From positions 1 to 27,292 of the forward strand of contig CAKQKT010000013.1 in NCBI GenBank assembly GCA_934249275.1: 27,292 nucleotides of DNA, read 5' to 3'. The DNA comes from an uncultured Sutterella sp. (lineage in GTDB: Bacteria; Pseudomonadota; Gammaproteobacteria; Burkholderiales; Burkholderiaceae_F). Within the stretch, counting starts at the first letter, position 1; every line of letters starts with the position of its first letter. Shown in pieces: positions 1-7,694 of this stretch. The notes under the pieces were generated by a model that was not told the DNA's origin, searched no databases, and saw only the letters and a list, made by a program, of their open reading frames with translations. Made by a program: the position numbers and the translations under genes.

Positions 1-1047
1 TCCGTCAAGCGCAACGGCGTCTATGACCAGGTCAAGGCGGCGCTCGAAGGAATCGACCATGTCGAATTCTGGGGCATTGAAGCCAACCCGAAGGTCGAAA
101 CCCTCAGAAAGTGCATCGAATTCGGCCGTGAAAACAAGATCGGCTTCATCCTCGCCGTGGGCGGCGGCTCCGTTCTCGACGGCTCCAAGCTCGTGGCCTG
201 CGCGCTCGTCGAAGGCGAAACGCGCGACGCCTGGGACATCGTGCTCTCGCGCCGTCCCAAGAGCTGCATCCCGTACGCCAGCGTCATGACGCTTCCCGCC
301 ACGGGTTCCGAAATGAACGCCAACAGCGTCATCTCCCGCCTTGAAACGAAGGAAAAGCTCTCCTTCGTCGCCCCCGAATATCCGCGCTTCTCGATTCTTG
401 ATCCGGAATGCTGCCGCTCGCTCAGCGCGCCTCAGGTCGCCGCTTCGCTTGCCGACATTACGGCCCACGTGCTCGAGCAGTACATGACCGATCCCGGCCA
501 GTCCCGTCCGATGGACCGCTGGGCCGAGGGCCTTCTTCTCACGCTCCTTGACATCGCGCCGCTCCTTCGCCGGCCCGAGCCCGACTACGACGTGCTTGCC
601 GACTACATGCTCTCCGCCACGCTCGGCCTCAACGACATGATCTGCATGGGCGTCACGCAGGACTGGGCCACCCACGCCATCGGCCACGAAATCACCGCGC
701 TCACGGGTCTTGCCCACGGCGCCACGCTCGCCATCGTCTACCCCGCTCTTCTTCGCGTCCTCATCGACGCCAAGGAAGGCAAGCTCGTGCAGATGGGCGA
801 ACGCGTCTTCGACGTGCACTACGGCACCGACCGCGAACGCGCTCTCGAAACCATCACGCGCCTTGAAGCGTTCTTCGCTTCGCTCGGCCTCGCCACCCGC
901 CTCGAAGAAGCCGGCATCGGCGAAGAGGTCGACCGCGAAATCGTCCGCCGCTTCGAAGTGCGCCAGTGGAAGATCGGCGACCACAGGAACATCACGCCGG
1001 CCCAGATCGCCGGCATTCTTGCCGCCGCTCGTCCCGCCAAGGCGTAA
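1..1047 (+). CDS. Iron-containing alcohol dehydrogenase (YqhD/BDH type), 5' end missing
   Basis: Likely an NAD(P)H-dependent, metal-dependent dehydrogenase that interconverts aldehydes or ketones and alcohols in the cytoplasm. The reading frame is already open at base 1 and runs to the TAA at 1045-1047, so 348 codons are present and the start lies outside the window. Numbered from base 1, the nucleotide-binding GGGSVLD is at residues 54-60 and the family segment LPATGSEMN follows near residue 98. Four metal ligands can be placed by the family spacing: Asp152 and His156 (DITAH), His225 (THAIGH) and His239 (LAHGA), with the 4- and 14-residue separations of YqhD. The alignment favours the YqhD/butanol dehydrogenase branch; the substrate cannot be read from sequence. 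A strong terminator follows at 1095-1137, so this is the last gene of its transcript. Confidence 0.9.
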   Translation, partial: SVKRNGVYDQVKAALEGIDHVEFWGIEANPKVETLRKCIEFGRENKIGFILAVGGGSVLDGSKLVACALVEGETRDAWDIVLSRRPKSCIPYASVMTLPATGSEMNANSVISRLETKEKLSFVAPEYPRFSILDPECCRSLSAPQVAASLADITAHVLEQYMTDPGQSRPMDRWAEGLLLTLLDIAPLLRRPEPDYDVLADYMLSATLGLNDMICMGVTQDWATHAIGHEITALTGLAHGATLAIVYPALLRVLIDAKEGKLVQMGERVFDVHYGTDRERALETITRLEAFFASLGLATRLEEAGIGEEVDREIVRRFEVRQWKIGDHRNITPAQIAGILAAARPAKA

Positions 1048-1062
1048 GGAGCCGATCATCAT

Positions 1063-1084
1063 CGGGCGTCCGACCGGACGCCCG
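1063..1084. repeat. Perfect 10 bp inverted repeat with 2 nt centre
   Basis: CGGGCGTCCG (1063-1072) and CGGACGCCCG (1075-1084) are exact inverted copies separated by AC, starting 15 nt after the dehydrogenase stop codon. No T-run follows, so it is not itself an intrinsic terminator. It could protect the mRNA 3' end or be a protein-binding dyad. Confidence 0.6.
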
Positions 1085-1094
1085 GCATGACGAA

Positions 1095-1137
1095 AAAGGC
1101 GCCGGCAGTTCTCTGCAACTGCCGGCGCCTTTCTTTT
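1095..1137. terminator. Bidirectional intrinsic terminator between the dehydrogenase and yihY
   Basis: A 16 bp perfect stem (arms 1095-1110 and 1117-1132) with a 6 nt loop has a T-rich tail on the plus side (CTTTT) and an A-run on the other side that becomes a T-run on the minus strand. It sits between two convergent genes and can serve both. Confidence 0.88.
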
Positions 1138-1177
1138 GGGAGAGGATTCGCCTCAATCAAGCGGTTTCAGCCCAACC

Positions 1178-2488
1178 TCACTCCGCCTGCTCCTCATCGA
1201 TCGAGAAGACCTCGTCAAGAGGCTTCGAGAGCATGTCGGCCGCCGTGAAGTTCCGGAACCAACCGAAGAGCATGCCTTCGTCGCGGGAGGACGCAATGCG
1301 CTTCGGCCTCGTCAGATGATTGGTGCCGTCGACGAGAAGCACCGTGCAGGCATCGTGCAGCGTCTTCTCGGACGGCTCGCACAGAAGCGCCCAGTCGCTG
1401 TGGCTCTTGGGCTTTTCGCTCATGATCTCCACGCAGTAGCCCTTGGAGGCCAGGCGCAGGAGAATGCGGCGAACCGCCTGCGGGTAGCTGTCCACTTCGG
1501 AAGCAAGCGTCGTGATGCCCACGGACGTCTCGCCCGCCTTGCGATGGCGCCAGAGGGTCTTCAAAAGGGCCACGCCGGTGAGGAACTCGTTGCCGCGCTT
1601 GTAGCTGTCGGCAAAGCGGCCCGAAGTTAGGAGCGGAATCGTCGCCGTAATGGCGGCGCCGCCGAAGACGATGAGCCACGAGACGTAGAACCAAAGGAGG
1701 AGCACCGGGAACGCCACAAAGGCGCCGTAGATCGTGGAGAGCGTGCCCGCCGACACATAGTGTCCGAAAGCCTCGCGCACGGCCAGGCCGGCAATTGATG
1801 CGGACACGCCGCCGATCAGAGCGTGCGACATCTGCACGTGGCAGTTGGGCACGAACTTGTAGAGGAAGGTGTAGGAGGCCACCTGCACGGCGAACTGCAG
1901 CACGGCCATGCCCCAAAGAACGGCCGCGGCGTCAACGCCTTCGGACGCGGAGCGGATGATCTGCGTCGAAACGGTGAGCGAAAACGCGATCAGCAGCGGT
2001 CCGAGCGTGATGAGCGCCCAGTAGAGCAGCGCGCGCTGGCCCCAGGGACGCATGCGGCGAACCTGATAAATGCGGTTGACCGTCACGAAGAACTTGTCGA
2101 TCAGCAGAAGCGAGGTCACGGCCAAGCCGACAAGACCAGCAATCCCGAGACCCGATGCATGGTCGGTGAACTTGCGAAGATACTCGACGATCGTCTCCGT
2201 GTACTGATGCGGCAGCACGCCCGAAATGATCGCCTCCTCAAGCGCCTGGCGCGAATCCGCAAAGCTCGGGAAAAGCGCAAAGGCCGACATCGCCACCGCA
2301 ATGAGCGGCACGATGGAAAGGAGCGTCGTCAGCGTCATCGAGGACGCCACCTCCTGGAGCTGTGTTTCGCGCATGCGGTTCATCGCAAAGCGAATGATCG
2401 TGCGCACGGATTCGATTCCGTACTGGCGGCGGACCCGCTTCACAAGAGCGGCAGATTTGTCCTGCCGGGCCGTCTTCTCTTCAGACAT
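1178..2488 (-). CDS. yihY: YihY/BrkB-family inner membrane protein
   Basis: A 436-residue polytopic inner membrane protein of the YihY/BrkB family, once misnamed ribonuclease BN; its transport or envelope role is not established. A basic N-terminal segment leads into the family-typical stretch from about residue 45 (SSMTLTTLLSIVPL). Further hydrophobic segments lie near residues 115-135, 155-175, 185-215, 225-245 and 255-285. The soluble C-terminal region of about 140 residues resembles a winged-helix-like domain and ends in an acidic tail. The start ATG at 2488 has AGGGA about 6 nt upstream. It is probably a single-gene transcript: a candidate promoter lies just upstream (2544-2572) and pgsA, the next minus-strand gene upstream, has its own terminators. 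Confidence 0.88.
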   Translation of the reverse strand: MSEEKTARQDKSAALVKRVRRQYGIESVRTIIRFAMNRMRETQLQEVASSMTLTTLLSIVPLIAVAMSAFALFPSFADSRQALEEAIISGVLPHQYTETIVEYLRKFTDHASGLGIAGLVGLAVTSLLLIDKFFVTVNRIYQVRRMRPWGQRALLYWALITLGPLLIAFSLTVSTQIIRSASEGVDAAAVLWGMAVLQFAVQVASYTFLYKFVPNCHVQMSHALIGGVSASIAGLAVREAFGHYVSAGTLSTIYGAFVAFPVLLLWFYVSWLIVFGGAAITATIPLLTSGRFADSYKRGNEFLTGVALLKTLWRHRKAGETSVGITTLASEVDSYPQAVRRILLRLASKGYCVEIMSEKPKSHSDWALLCEPSEKTLHDACTVLLVDGTNHLTRPKRIASSRDEGMLFGWFRNFTAADMLSKPLDEVFSIDEEQAE

Positions 2489-2543
2489 GTTCGTCCCTTG
2501 GTTGATCTTCCCGTCTCAATATCACGGGGGGATTTTTGCCTTC

Positions 2544-2572
2544 ATTTTACATTTCCTCGCCCGCAAGGCGAA
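2544..2572 (-). promoter_or_regulatory. Candidate sigma70 promoter for yihY
   Basis: On the minus strand, TTCGCC (2572-2567), a 17 nt spacer and TAAAAT (2549-2544) sit about 50 nt upstream of the yihY start codon. The -10 is good, the -35 mediocre. Confidence 0.4.
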
Positions 2573-2727
2573 ATCGAGCGATCCTAACGATATCGAACGC
2601 CTCAAACGCCTGCACGCCGCCCGTTTGGTCGACAATTGATTTCTTCGGCGACAGAGAGCATCCTATAGACAACACCCTGTATTTCATCGATCTGTTCGCT
2701 CAATTGCCGACAAATTGTAAATATTGC

Positions 2728-2756
2728 TCGACAAGTCCGAAAAACTGCTGTATAGT
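2728..2756 (+). promoter_or_regulatory. Sigma70-like promoter pointing into the intergenic region
   Basis: TCGACA (2728-2733), an exact 17 nt spacer and TATAGT (2751-2756) on the plus strand. No protein gene follows on this strand before the terminator at 2878-2912, so the expected product is a short non-coding transcript. Confidence 0.45.
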
Positions 2757-2762
2757 GCATCC

Positions 2763-2912
2763 TACGCAATGGATCTACTCTAAGCGGTTCATTGTTTTTT
2801 TCGGTCAAGACGCGGCTCCTCTCAGGGGATGCAGGCGTTGAAGCGGCAGTAAGGCGCCGCTACGAAATGGGGGAATGAAAAGGCCGGTTTTTCGACGAAA
2901 GCCGGCCTTTTT
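2763..2912 (+). ncRNA. Candidate intergenic small RNA of about 150 nt
   Basis: Inferred from the promoter at 2728-2756 and the strong hairpin plus T-run at 2878-2912. The interval contains a run of seven T at about 2794-2800, a small GC-rich hairpin around GCGGC...GCCGC (about 2843-2861) and only trivial reading frames (a 4-codon ATG frame at about 2769 and a 7-codon frame at 2829). It does not resemble 6S RNA, tmRNA, 4.5S RNA or a tRNA as far as I can judge by eye. The 5' end is estimated from the -10 position. Confidence 0.3.
2878..2912. terminator. Intrinsic terminator, usable on both strands
   Basis: AAAAGGCCGG... (from about 2878) pairs with ...GCCGGCCTTTT (to about 2911) around a short loop, with one G-U pair and a T-run following on the plus strand. 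On the minus strand the hairpin is followed by TTTTC. Confidence 0.75.
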
Positions 2913-2933
2913 GCTGTTCGCAGGATTCGGAAA

Positions 2934-2964
2934 CGACAAACGCCGCGAATTGCGGCGTTTGTCG
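2934..2964 (-). terminator. Hairpin just downstream of pgsA
   Basis: Arms CGACAAACGCCGC (2934-2946) and its exact complement (2952-2964) form a 13 bp stem with a 5 nt loop. It begins 18 nt after the pgsA stop and is followed on the minus strand only by TTTCC, so it may act in tandem with the stronger hairpin at 2878-2912. Confidence 0.6.
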
Positions 2965-2982
2965 CTTGAAGCCTTGTCAAGC

Positions 2983-3612
2983 TCAGAGCGCGTCGTGCGC
3001 GGGCGCAGAGAGCGCCTTGCGTGCGGCCATGAGGTAGACGTACATCGAGTAGATCGTAAGCACGGCGGCGACGATGATGAGCACGTGGCCGAGGAAGGCG
3101 ATGTTGATTTCGCCGTTCAGAAGGCTCGAATCGACGGAGATCGGATCCCACCAGAGAAGCATCGGAATGGCGGTCATCTGCGCGATGGTCTTGATCTTGC
3201 CGAACCAGTTCACCTTGACGACGCCCGAAGCGCCGACCTTGGCCATCCATTCGCGAAGGGCCGAAACCGTGATTTCGCGACCGATGATGATGAGGGCGAC
3301 GAGCATGTCGCAGCGGTCGAGTCCGACGAGCGAGACAAGCGCGGCGCTCACCAGCAGCTTGTCGGCGACCGGATCAAGGAAGGCCCCCATCGGCGTGGCC
3401 CAGCCCTGATAGCGGCGGGCAAGGAAGCCGTCAAGCGCGTCGGTGATGGCGGCAAAGATGAACATCAGCATGGCCGCTGCGTTCTTTGTCTCCATCGTCA
3501 TCCAGTTTTCCGGAAGATAGAAGATGCCGATGACGAGCGGAATCATCGCGATTCGCGTCCACGTCAGCAGCATCGGGACGTTGAGCTTGAACGGAGGCTT
3601 CAGTTTGGCCAT
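2983..3612 (-). CDS. pgsA: CDP-diacylglycerol--glycerol-3-phosphate 3-phosphatidyltransferase
   Basis: Makes phosphatidylglycerophosphate from CDP-diacylglycerol and sn-glycerol 3-phosphate at the inner membrane, the committed step to phosphatidylglycerol and cardiolipin. The 209-residue protein has the CDP-alcohol phosphotransferase signature at residues 58-84: Asp58, Asp61-Gly62, Ala65-Arg66, Gly76, Asp80 and Asp84, within the typical DALDGFLARR and GAFLDPVADKLL. Hydrophobic segments flank this motif (about 13-33, 46-58, 84-105, 145-185). One oddity is that nine residues separate AR from G, where the usual pattern has seven or eight. It lies 21 nt downstream of uvrC on the same strand, the same order as in Escherichia coli, so co-transcription with uvrC is likely. 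Confidence 0.93.
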   Translation of the reverse strand: MAKLKPPFKLNVPMLLTWTRIAMIPLVIGIFYLPENWMTMETKNAAAMLMFIFAAITDALDGFLARRYQGWATPMGAFLDPVADKLLVSAALVSLVGLDRCDMLVALIIIGREITVSALREWMAKVGASGVVKVNWFGKIKTIAQMTAIPMLLWWDPISVDSSLLNGEINIAFLGHVLIIVAAVLTIYSMYVYLMAARKALSAPAHDAL

Positions 3613-3633
3613 TTAAAAGTCCTTGTGTATCTT

Positions 3634-5577
3634 TTATACGCTCCCATGGAGCTGAGCATAGATTTTAGCCGCGAGCGCGGCGGAAATGCCGTCGACTTTT
3701 GCAATATCTTCGGCCGAGGCGTTTGAAAGCTGCCTCAGACCGCCGAAATGCGTGAGAAGTTTTGCACGGCGCTTCGGTCCGATTCCCTCAAGATCCTCGA
3801 GCCTGCTCGACTGGCGGGTCTTCGCGCGCTTGGCGCGCATGCCCGTGATGGCGAAGCGGTGGGCCTCGTCTCGAATTTCGGCAATGAGCATGAGCGCGCG
3901 GCTCATGGTGCCGAGCACCAAAGGCTCTCGCCTCTCGCCGTCGATCTCGGGAAAGATCAGCGTTTCAAGCCCCACCTTGCGGCCCTCGCCCTTGGCGACG
4001 CCCACGATGACGGACAGGTCGAGGCCGAGCTCGGTGAAGACCTGGCGGGCCATCTCGACCTGGCCCTTGCCGCCGTCGACGAGCACGACGCTCGGCAGCA
4101 CGGCCTCGCCGCGGGTCACGGGCCTGTAGCGGCGCTCAAGCACCTGCCGCATGGCCGCGTAGTCGTCGCCGGGCTCGATCCCGGTGATGTTGAAGCGCCG
4201 GTAGAGGGCCGACTGCATGCGGCCCTCGGAGAAGACGACGCAGGAGGCCTGCGTGGCCTCGCCCGCCGTATGCGAAATGTCGAAGCACTCGACGCGGAAG
4301 TTCATCGGATCGCCGTCGTCGGGCTCGAAGCCGAGAATGTCGATGAGCTCGCGAAGTCTTGCGAGCTGGCTGCCTTCCTCCTGAAGATGGCGGGCAAGCG
4401 CGATCTCGGCCCCCTTGACGCACATCTCGAGCCAGCGCCTGCGGGTCTCGCGCGGTTCTGCAACGACCGTGACGCGGCGGCCCGCCGCAGCCGTCATGGC
4501 TTCGCCAACGGCCTCGACCGTTTCCGGACGCTCCTCGTCCGTCATGACCGAGCCGTCAAGAATGATGACGTTCGGAACCGGCATGCCGTCGCCGTAGTGC
4601 TGGCGCACGAAGGCCGTCATGATTTCGGCCTTGGAAGGCATGAGGGACTCGCTCCTCACGCCGAGCTTCGGGAAGCACGGGCGGTCGCCGAGATGGCGTC
4701 CGCCTCGGACCATGGCGAGGTTGACGCAGGCGACCGCGCCGGATACGGCCACGGCCACGATGTCGGCATCGGTGTCGCCGCCCGTCGTCTCAATGGCCTG
4801 CTGTTGCTGCACGGTCGTGAGCGCCGCGATGCGGTCTCGGTAGAAGGCCGCCTTCTCAAAGGCCCAGGCCTCGGACGCCTCCCACATGCGCTTTTCGTAG
4901 TCCTCGACGATGTCGCGCGTGCGGCCTTCAAGAAAGGCGGAAGCACGCTCGATGTCCTTGGCGTACTCCTCCTGCGTGACCCTGCCCACGCAGGGCGCCG
5001 AGCATCGCCCGATCTGGCCCAGAAGGCACGCGCGGTCTCGGTTGGAGAAGACGGAATTTTCGCAGGTCCTCAGTCCGAAGACCTTCTGCATGATCTGGAT
5101 CGCCTCGCGCACGGCCGTCCCGTTGGGATATGGCCCGAAGAAGCGCGACTTGCGGTCGACGCCGCCGCGATAGTAGGAAAGGCGCGGAAAGGCCTCGGGG
5201 CCGAGGCGCAGATACGGATAGCTCTTGTCGTCGCGAAAGAGGATGTTGTACTTCGGGTTGAGCGTCTTGATGAGGTTGTTTTCAAGAAGAAGCGCCTCCG
5301 CCTCGCTTCGCGTGACCGTCGTGTCGAGCCTTGCGATCTGGCTCACCATGATGGCGATGCGGGGCGAGAGTCCCGCGGGATTCCGGAAGTAGGAGGAAAC
5401 GCGCTTCTTGAGGTCGCGCGCCTTCCCGACGTAGAGGCAGGCGCCTGCTGCGTCGAAGTAGCGGTAGCAGCCCGGAAGATTCGGAAGCGTCCGGATCTCC
5501 TGCTGCGGATCGAAGTCGGTCTTCGCCCCGGCGTCCTCGGCAAGGACGATCCCGTCGGCGGCATCTTTCTCGGTCAT
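3634..5577 (-). CDS. uvrC: UvrABC system protein C, nucleotide excision repair endonuclease
   Basis: Makes the 3' and 5' incisions around a DNA lesion after UvrAB loading. Domains in order: GIY-YIG nuclease near the N-terminus ([20 protein letters not shown]), a cysteine-rich segment ([21 protein letters not shown]) corresponding to the iron-sulfur cluster ligands reported in UvrC, a UVR domain ([20 protein letters not shown]), the RNase H-like second nuclease (VECFDISH onward) and a C-terminal helix-hairpin-helix pair ([25 protein letters not shown]). I place the start at the ATG at 5577 (647 residues). The frame extends to an ATG at 5646, but that would overlap the divergent earP promoter region and adds residues not typical of UvrC. 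No strong ribosome binding site precedes 5577, so the start is moderately certain. Confidence 0.93.
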   Translation of the reverse strand: MTEKDAADGIVLAEDAGAKTDFDPQQEIRTLPNLPGCYRYFDAAGACLYVGKARDLKKRVSSYFRNPAGLSPRIAIMVSQIARLDTTVTRSEAEALLLENNLIKTLNPKYNILFRDDKSYPYLRLGPEAFPRLSYYRGGVDRKSRFFGPYPNGTAVREAIQIMQKVFGLRTCENSVFSNRDRACLLGQIGRCSAPCVGRVTQEEYAKDIERASAFLEGRTRDIVEDYEKRMWEASEAWAFEKAAFYRDRIAALTTVQQQQAIETTGGDTDADIVAVAVSGAVACVNLAMVRGGRHLGDRPCFPKLGVRSESLMPSKAEIMTAFVRQHYGDGMPVPNVIILDGSVMTDEERPETVEAVGEAMTAAAGRRVTVVAEPRETRRRWLEMCVKGAEIALARHLQEEGSQLARLRELIDILGFEPDDGDPMNFRVECFDISHTAGEATQASCVVFSEGRMQSALYRRFNITGIEPGDDYAAMRQVLERRYRPVTRGEAVLPSVVLVDGGKGQVEMARQVFTELGLDLSVIVGVAKGEGRKVGLETLIFPEIDGERREPLVLGTMSRALMLIAEIRDEAHRFAITGMRAKRAKTRQSSRLEDLEGIGPKRRAKLLTHFGGLRQLSNASAEDIAKVDGISAALAAKIYAQLHGSV

Positions 5578-5605
5578 GAGCTCAGCGGAATTGAAAGTCC
5601 CATGA

Positions 5606-5632
5606 TTGTACCGCGCCGCAGGGCTGTAAAAT
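5606..5632 (+). promoter_or_regulatory. Candidate promoter for earP
   Basis: TAAAAT at 5627-5632 is a good -10; TTGTAC (5606-5611) lies 15 nt upstream, or ATTGTA with 16 nt. If used, transcription starts near 5640, which makes the ATG at 5631 unusable and supports translation of earP from 5664. Confidence 0.38.
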
Positions 5633-5663
5633 GCCTGCAATTTCACCCATTTACCGATTCACC

Positions 5664-6797
5664 ATGTCAGAAACCGTCTACGCGCCCGCCGGCGCAGTCA
5701 TCTTCTGCCGCGTCATCGACAACTTCGGCGACGCCGGCGTCACCTGGCGCCTCGCCAAGCGTCTTCGCGACCTGAACCTTCCCGTCACGCTCGTCATCGA
5801 CGCCGTCGACGTGCTCGCCAAGCTCGTGCACGACCTTGATCCGGCCGCCAGGGCCGCCGTCGTCCGCGGCATCCGGATCGTCGACTGGGACTTCTTCGAA
5901 GCCGAAGTCAATGCCGGCAATCTCGACCGCATCGGCGGCATCTGGCCCTCGCTCGTCTTCGAAACCTTCGGCTGCCGTCTTCCCGACGCCGTTGAAAAGG
6001 GACTCTGCGACGGCTGCGAGCGCCTGTGGGTCAATCTCGACTATCTTTCCGCCGAGGAATGGGTCGAGGGCTCGCACATGGTCTGGGGCCTGCATCCGAC
6101 GCTGCCCGTCAAGAAGCTCTGGTACTTCCCGGGCTTTACCGACAAGACGGGCGGTCTTCTCATCGAGGACGGCCTCGAGGAAGCGCGCCGCGCATTCGAT
6201 GCCGAAGTCTGGCGCAAGGCTCACGGCGCCCTTCCCGGCCGCCGCACGCTCTTTTTCTTCGCCTATCCCGTCAACGCGATCGACCGTCTGGCCGCAGGCC
6301 TCAAGGCCGCGGACGAGCCCCTCAACATGATGCTCGCCCCGGGCGCCGCATCCGACATGCTCGCCAAGGCGCTCGAAGGCGACGAGCGATTCAACGTCGT
6401 GCGCCTTCCGTTCGTGCCCCAGGAGGAATTCGACGACATCCTTCGCGCCGCCGACGCCGTGATCATCCGCGGCGAAGACAGCTTCGTGCGCGCGCAGCTC
6501 GCCGGCGCGCCGCTCCTCTGGGCCACCTACCCGACCGACGACAAGGCGCACGAAATCAAGCTCGACGCCTGGCTCGGACGGTTCGAGGCCGTCTGGCCCG
6601 AAGAGGACGCCGAAGCCCGCAAGGCCTTCGACGCGGCCGCCCGCCACTGGGTCGACGGCACGCTCGAGCCCGGGGAATTCAAGGCCTGGCTCGCGGCCCT
6701 GCCCGCCCAGAAGCGCGCCGCCGAAGTCTGGCGCGACTCGCTTTTGAAGCGCGGAGATCTTGCCCGCCGCATCCTCGGACTTGTGCCTCATGCGTGA
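5664..6797 (+). CDS. earP: EF-P arginine-32 rhamnosyltransferase
   Basis: Transfers rhamnose from dTDP-rhamnose to Arg32 of elongation factor P, activating it to relieve ribosome stalling at polyproline stretches. From the ATG at 5664 the protein has 377 residues. The N-terminal nucleotide-sugar enzyme motif CRVIDNFGDAGVTWRLAK carries the two conserved aspartates (Asp19, Asp23), and the C-terminal half has the family's RGEDS motif at 269-273 followed by RAQLAGAPLLWATYP, both hallmarks of EarP. An earlier ATG (5631) exists with AGGG upstream but falls in the candidate -10 and would add 11 residues before the conserved start. The next gene, 169 bp downstream, is efp encoding its substrate with the required arginine, which strongly supports the call. 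Confidence 0.92.
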   Translation: MSETVYAPAGAVIFCRVIDNFGDAGVTWRLAKRLRDLNLPVTLVIDAVDVLAKLVHDLDPAARAAVVRGIRIVDWDFFEAEVNAGNLDRIGGIWPSLVFETFGCRLPDAVEKGLCDGCERLWVNLDYLSAEEWVEGSHMVWGLHPTLPVKKLWYFPGFTDKTGGLLIEDGLEEARRAFDAEVWRKAHGALPGRRTLFFFAYPVNAIDRLAAGLKAADEPLNMMLAPGAASDMLAKALEGDERFNVVRLPFVPQEEFDDILRAADAVIIRGEDSFVRAQLAGAPLLWATYPTDDKAHEIKLDAWLGRFEAVWPEEDAEARKAFDAAARHWVDGTLEPGEFKAWLAALPAQKRAAEVWRDSLLKRGDLARRILGLVPHA

Positions 6798-6848
6798 AAA
6801 AGGCCGTCAGTCTCGTGCCTTGCGTCAAATGCGCCGTCCAAAATAACC

Positions 6849-6877
6849 GATCGACGGTCATAAAAATTTGGTAGAAT
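6849..6877 (+). promoter_or_regulatory. Candidate promoter for efp
   Basis: TAGAAT at 6872-6877 is a plausible -10 about 90 nt before the efp ATG; the -35 region (around 6849-6855, GATCGA) is weak. A small hairpin (GCGCCC at 6904-6909 with GGGCGC at 6920-6925) would lie in the leader. Confidence 0.35.
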
Positions 6878-6966
6878 AGTCTGCTATTGATTTTTTGCTT
6901 CTTGCGCCCTCTTGCAAACGGGCGCGGGAAAAATTCTCGCAACACTGCAATTAGGGAATCTGATAA

Positions 6967-7524
6967 ATGAAAACCGCTCAGGAACTCCGCCTCGGCAACG
7001 TCTTCATGGTCGGCAAGGATCCGATGGTCGTTGTCAAGTCCGAATACTCCAAGGGTGGCCGCGGCGCCTCCACGGTCAAGATGAAGATGAAGAACCTTCT
7101 CACGAACGCCATGACGGAAACCGTTTTCCGTGCTGACGACAAGTTTGAAGACCTCATCCTCGAACGCAAGGAAGTTACGTACTCCTACTTCGCCGATCCG
7201 CACTATGTCTGGATGGACGAAGAATACAACCAGTACGAAGTTGAAGCCGACGTCATGGCCGAAGCCCTCAAGTACCTCGAAGACGGCATGCCCGCTGAAG
7301 CCGTCTTCTACGAAGGCCGCGCCATCTCCATCGAACTCCCGACGATCCTCGTCCGCGAAGTCACCTACACCGAACCCGCCGTCAAGGGCGACACGTCCGG
7401 CAAGGTCATGAAGCCCGCCAAGATCGCCACCGGCTACGAACTCTCCGTTCCGGCCTTCGTCGAATCCGGCGACAAGATCGAAATCGACACCCGTACGGGC
7501 GAATACCGCAACCGCGTGAAGTAA
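6967..7524 (+). CDS. efp: Translation elongation factor P, arginine-32 type
   Basis: Binds between the ribosomal P and E sites and promotes peptide bond formation at consecutive prolines. The 185-residue length matches the family, with the KOW-like N-terminal domain, the central OB domain and the C-terminal OB domain ending in GEYRNRVK. The modified loop tip reads SKGGRGAST and residue 32 is arginine, not the lysine used by the EpmA system. Arginine-type EF-P requires rhamnosylation by EarP, encoded just upstream. AGGGA lies 9 nt before the ATG. The codon use is very biased (GAA, AAG, GGC), as expected for a highly expressed gene. A clear terminator follows at 7552-7586. Confidence 0.97.
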   Translation: MKTAQELRLGNVFMVGKDPMVVVKSEYSKGGRGASTVKMKMKNLLTNAMTETVFRADDKFEDLILERKEVTYSYFADPHYVWMDEEYNQYEVEADVMAEALKYLEDGMPAEAVFYEGRAISIELPTILVREVTYTEPAVKGDTSGKVMKPAKIATGYELSVPAFVESGDKIEIDTRTGEYRNRVK

Positions 7525-7551
7525 TCTTCACCGTTCGGTCGACAGATCAGA

Positions 7552-7586
7552 AACCCGATGTTCCCTCGGAACGTCGGGTTTTCTTT
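7552..7586 (+). terminator. Intrinsic terminator after efp
   Basis: AACCCGATGTTCC pairs with GGAACGTCGGGTT (one G-U pair) around CTC, followed by TTCTTTT. It begins 27 nt after the efp stop codon. Confidence 0.88.
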
Positions 7587-7694
7587 TGCCCGCAAATCAT
7601 GCCCATTGCGTCCGACCGCTTGATTTCAAGCGAAAAGTACGCCTCTTGCGCTACACTGCAGGGCGTTTCGCACTGTTTTTCTTCTGCAAGCATC

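Larger units (their letters stand above)
2489..2982. other. 494 bp intergenic region between pgsA and yihY
   Basis: This gap is clearly richer in A+T than its surroundings in 2620-2800. It contains the candidate yihY promoter, a plus-strand sigma70-like promoter followed by a terminator (possible small RNA), and two hairpins downstream of pgsA. The open frames here are short, lack good ribosome binding sites and resemble no known protein. Confidence 0.6.

Noticed and set aside
2602..2808. A 68-codon minus-strand frame in the pgsA-yihY gap
   Set aside because: No ribosome binding site, no similarity and AT-rich intergenic composition; more likely chance.
2763..2912. The candidate small RNA as 6S RNA or tmRNA
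   Set aside because: It lacks the long bulged hairpin of 6S RNA and any tRNA-like ends of tmRNA.
5578..5646. An earlier start for uvrC at 5646
   Set aside because: It would overlap the divergent earP promoter and adds 23 residues before the usual UvrC N-terminus.
3748..5775. A 675-codon plus-strand frame opposite uvrC
   Set aside because: uvrC on the other strand has all expected domains; the antisense frame is composition-driven and has no recognisable motif.
5667..6791. A 374-codon minus-strand frame almost exactly opposite earP
   Set aside because: EarP motifs and the adjoining efp gene establish the plus strand; the other frame has no motif.
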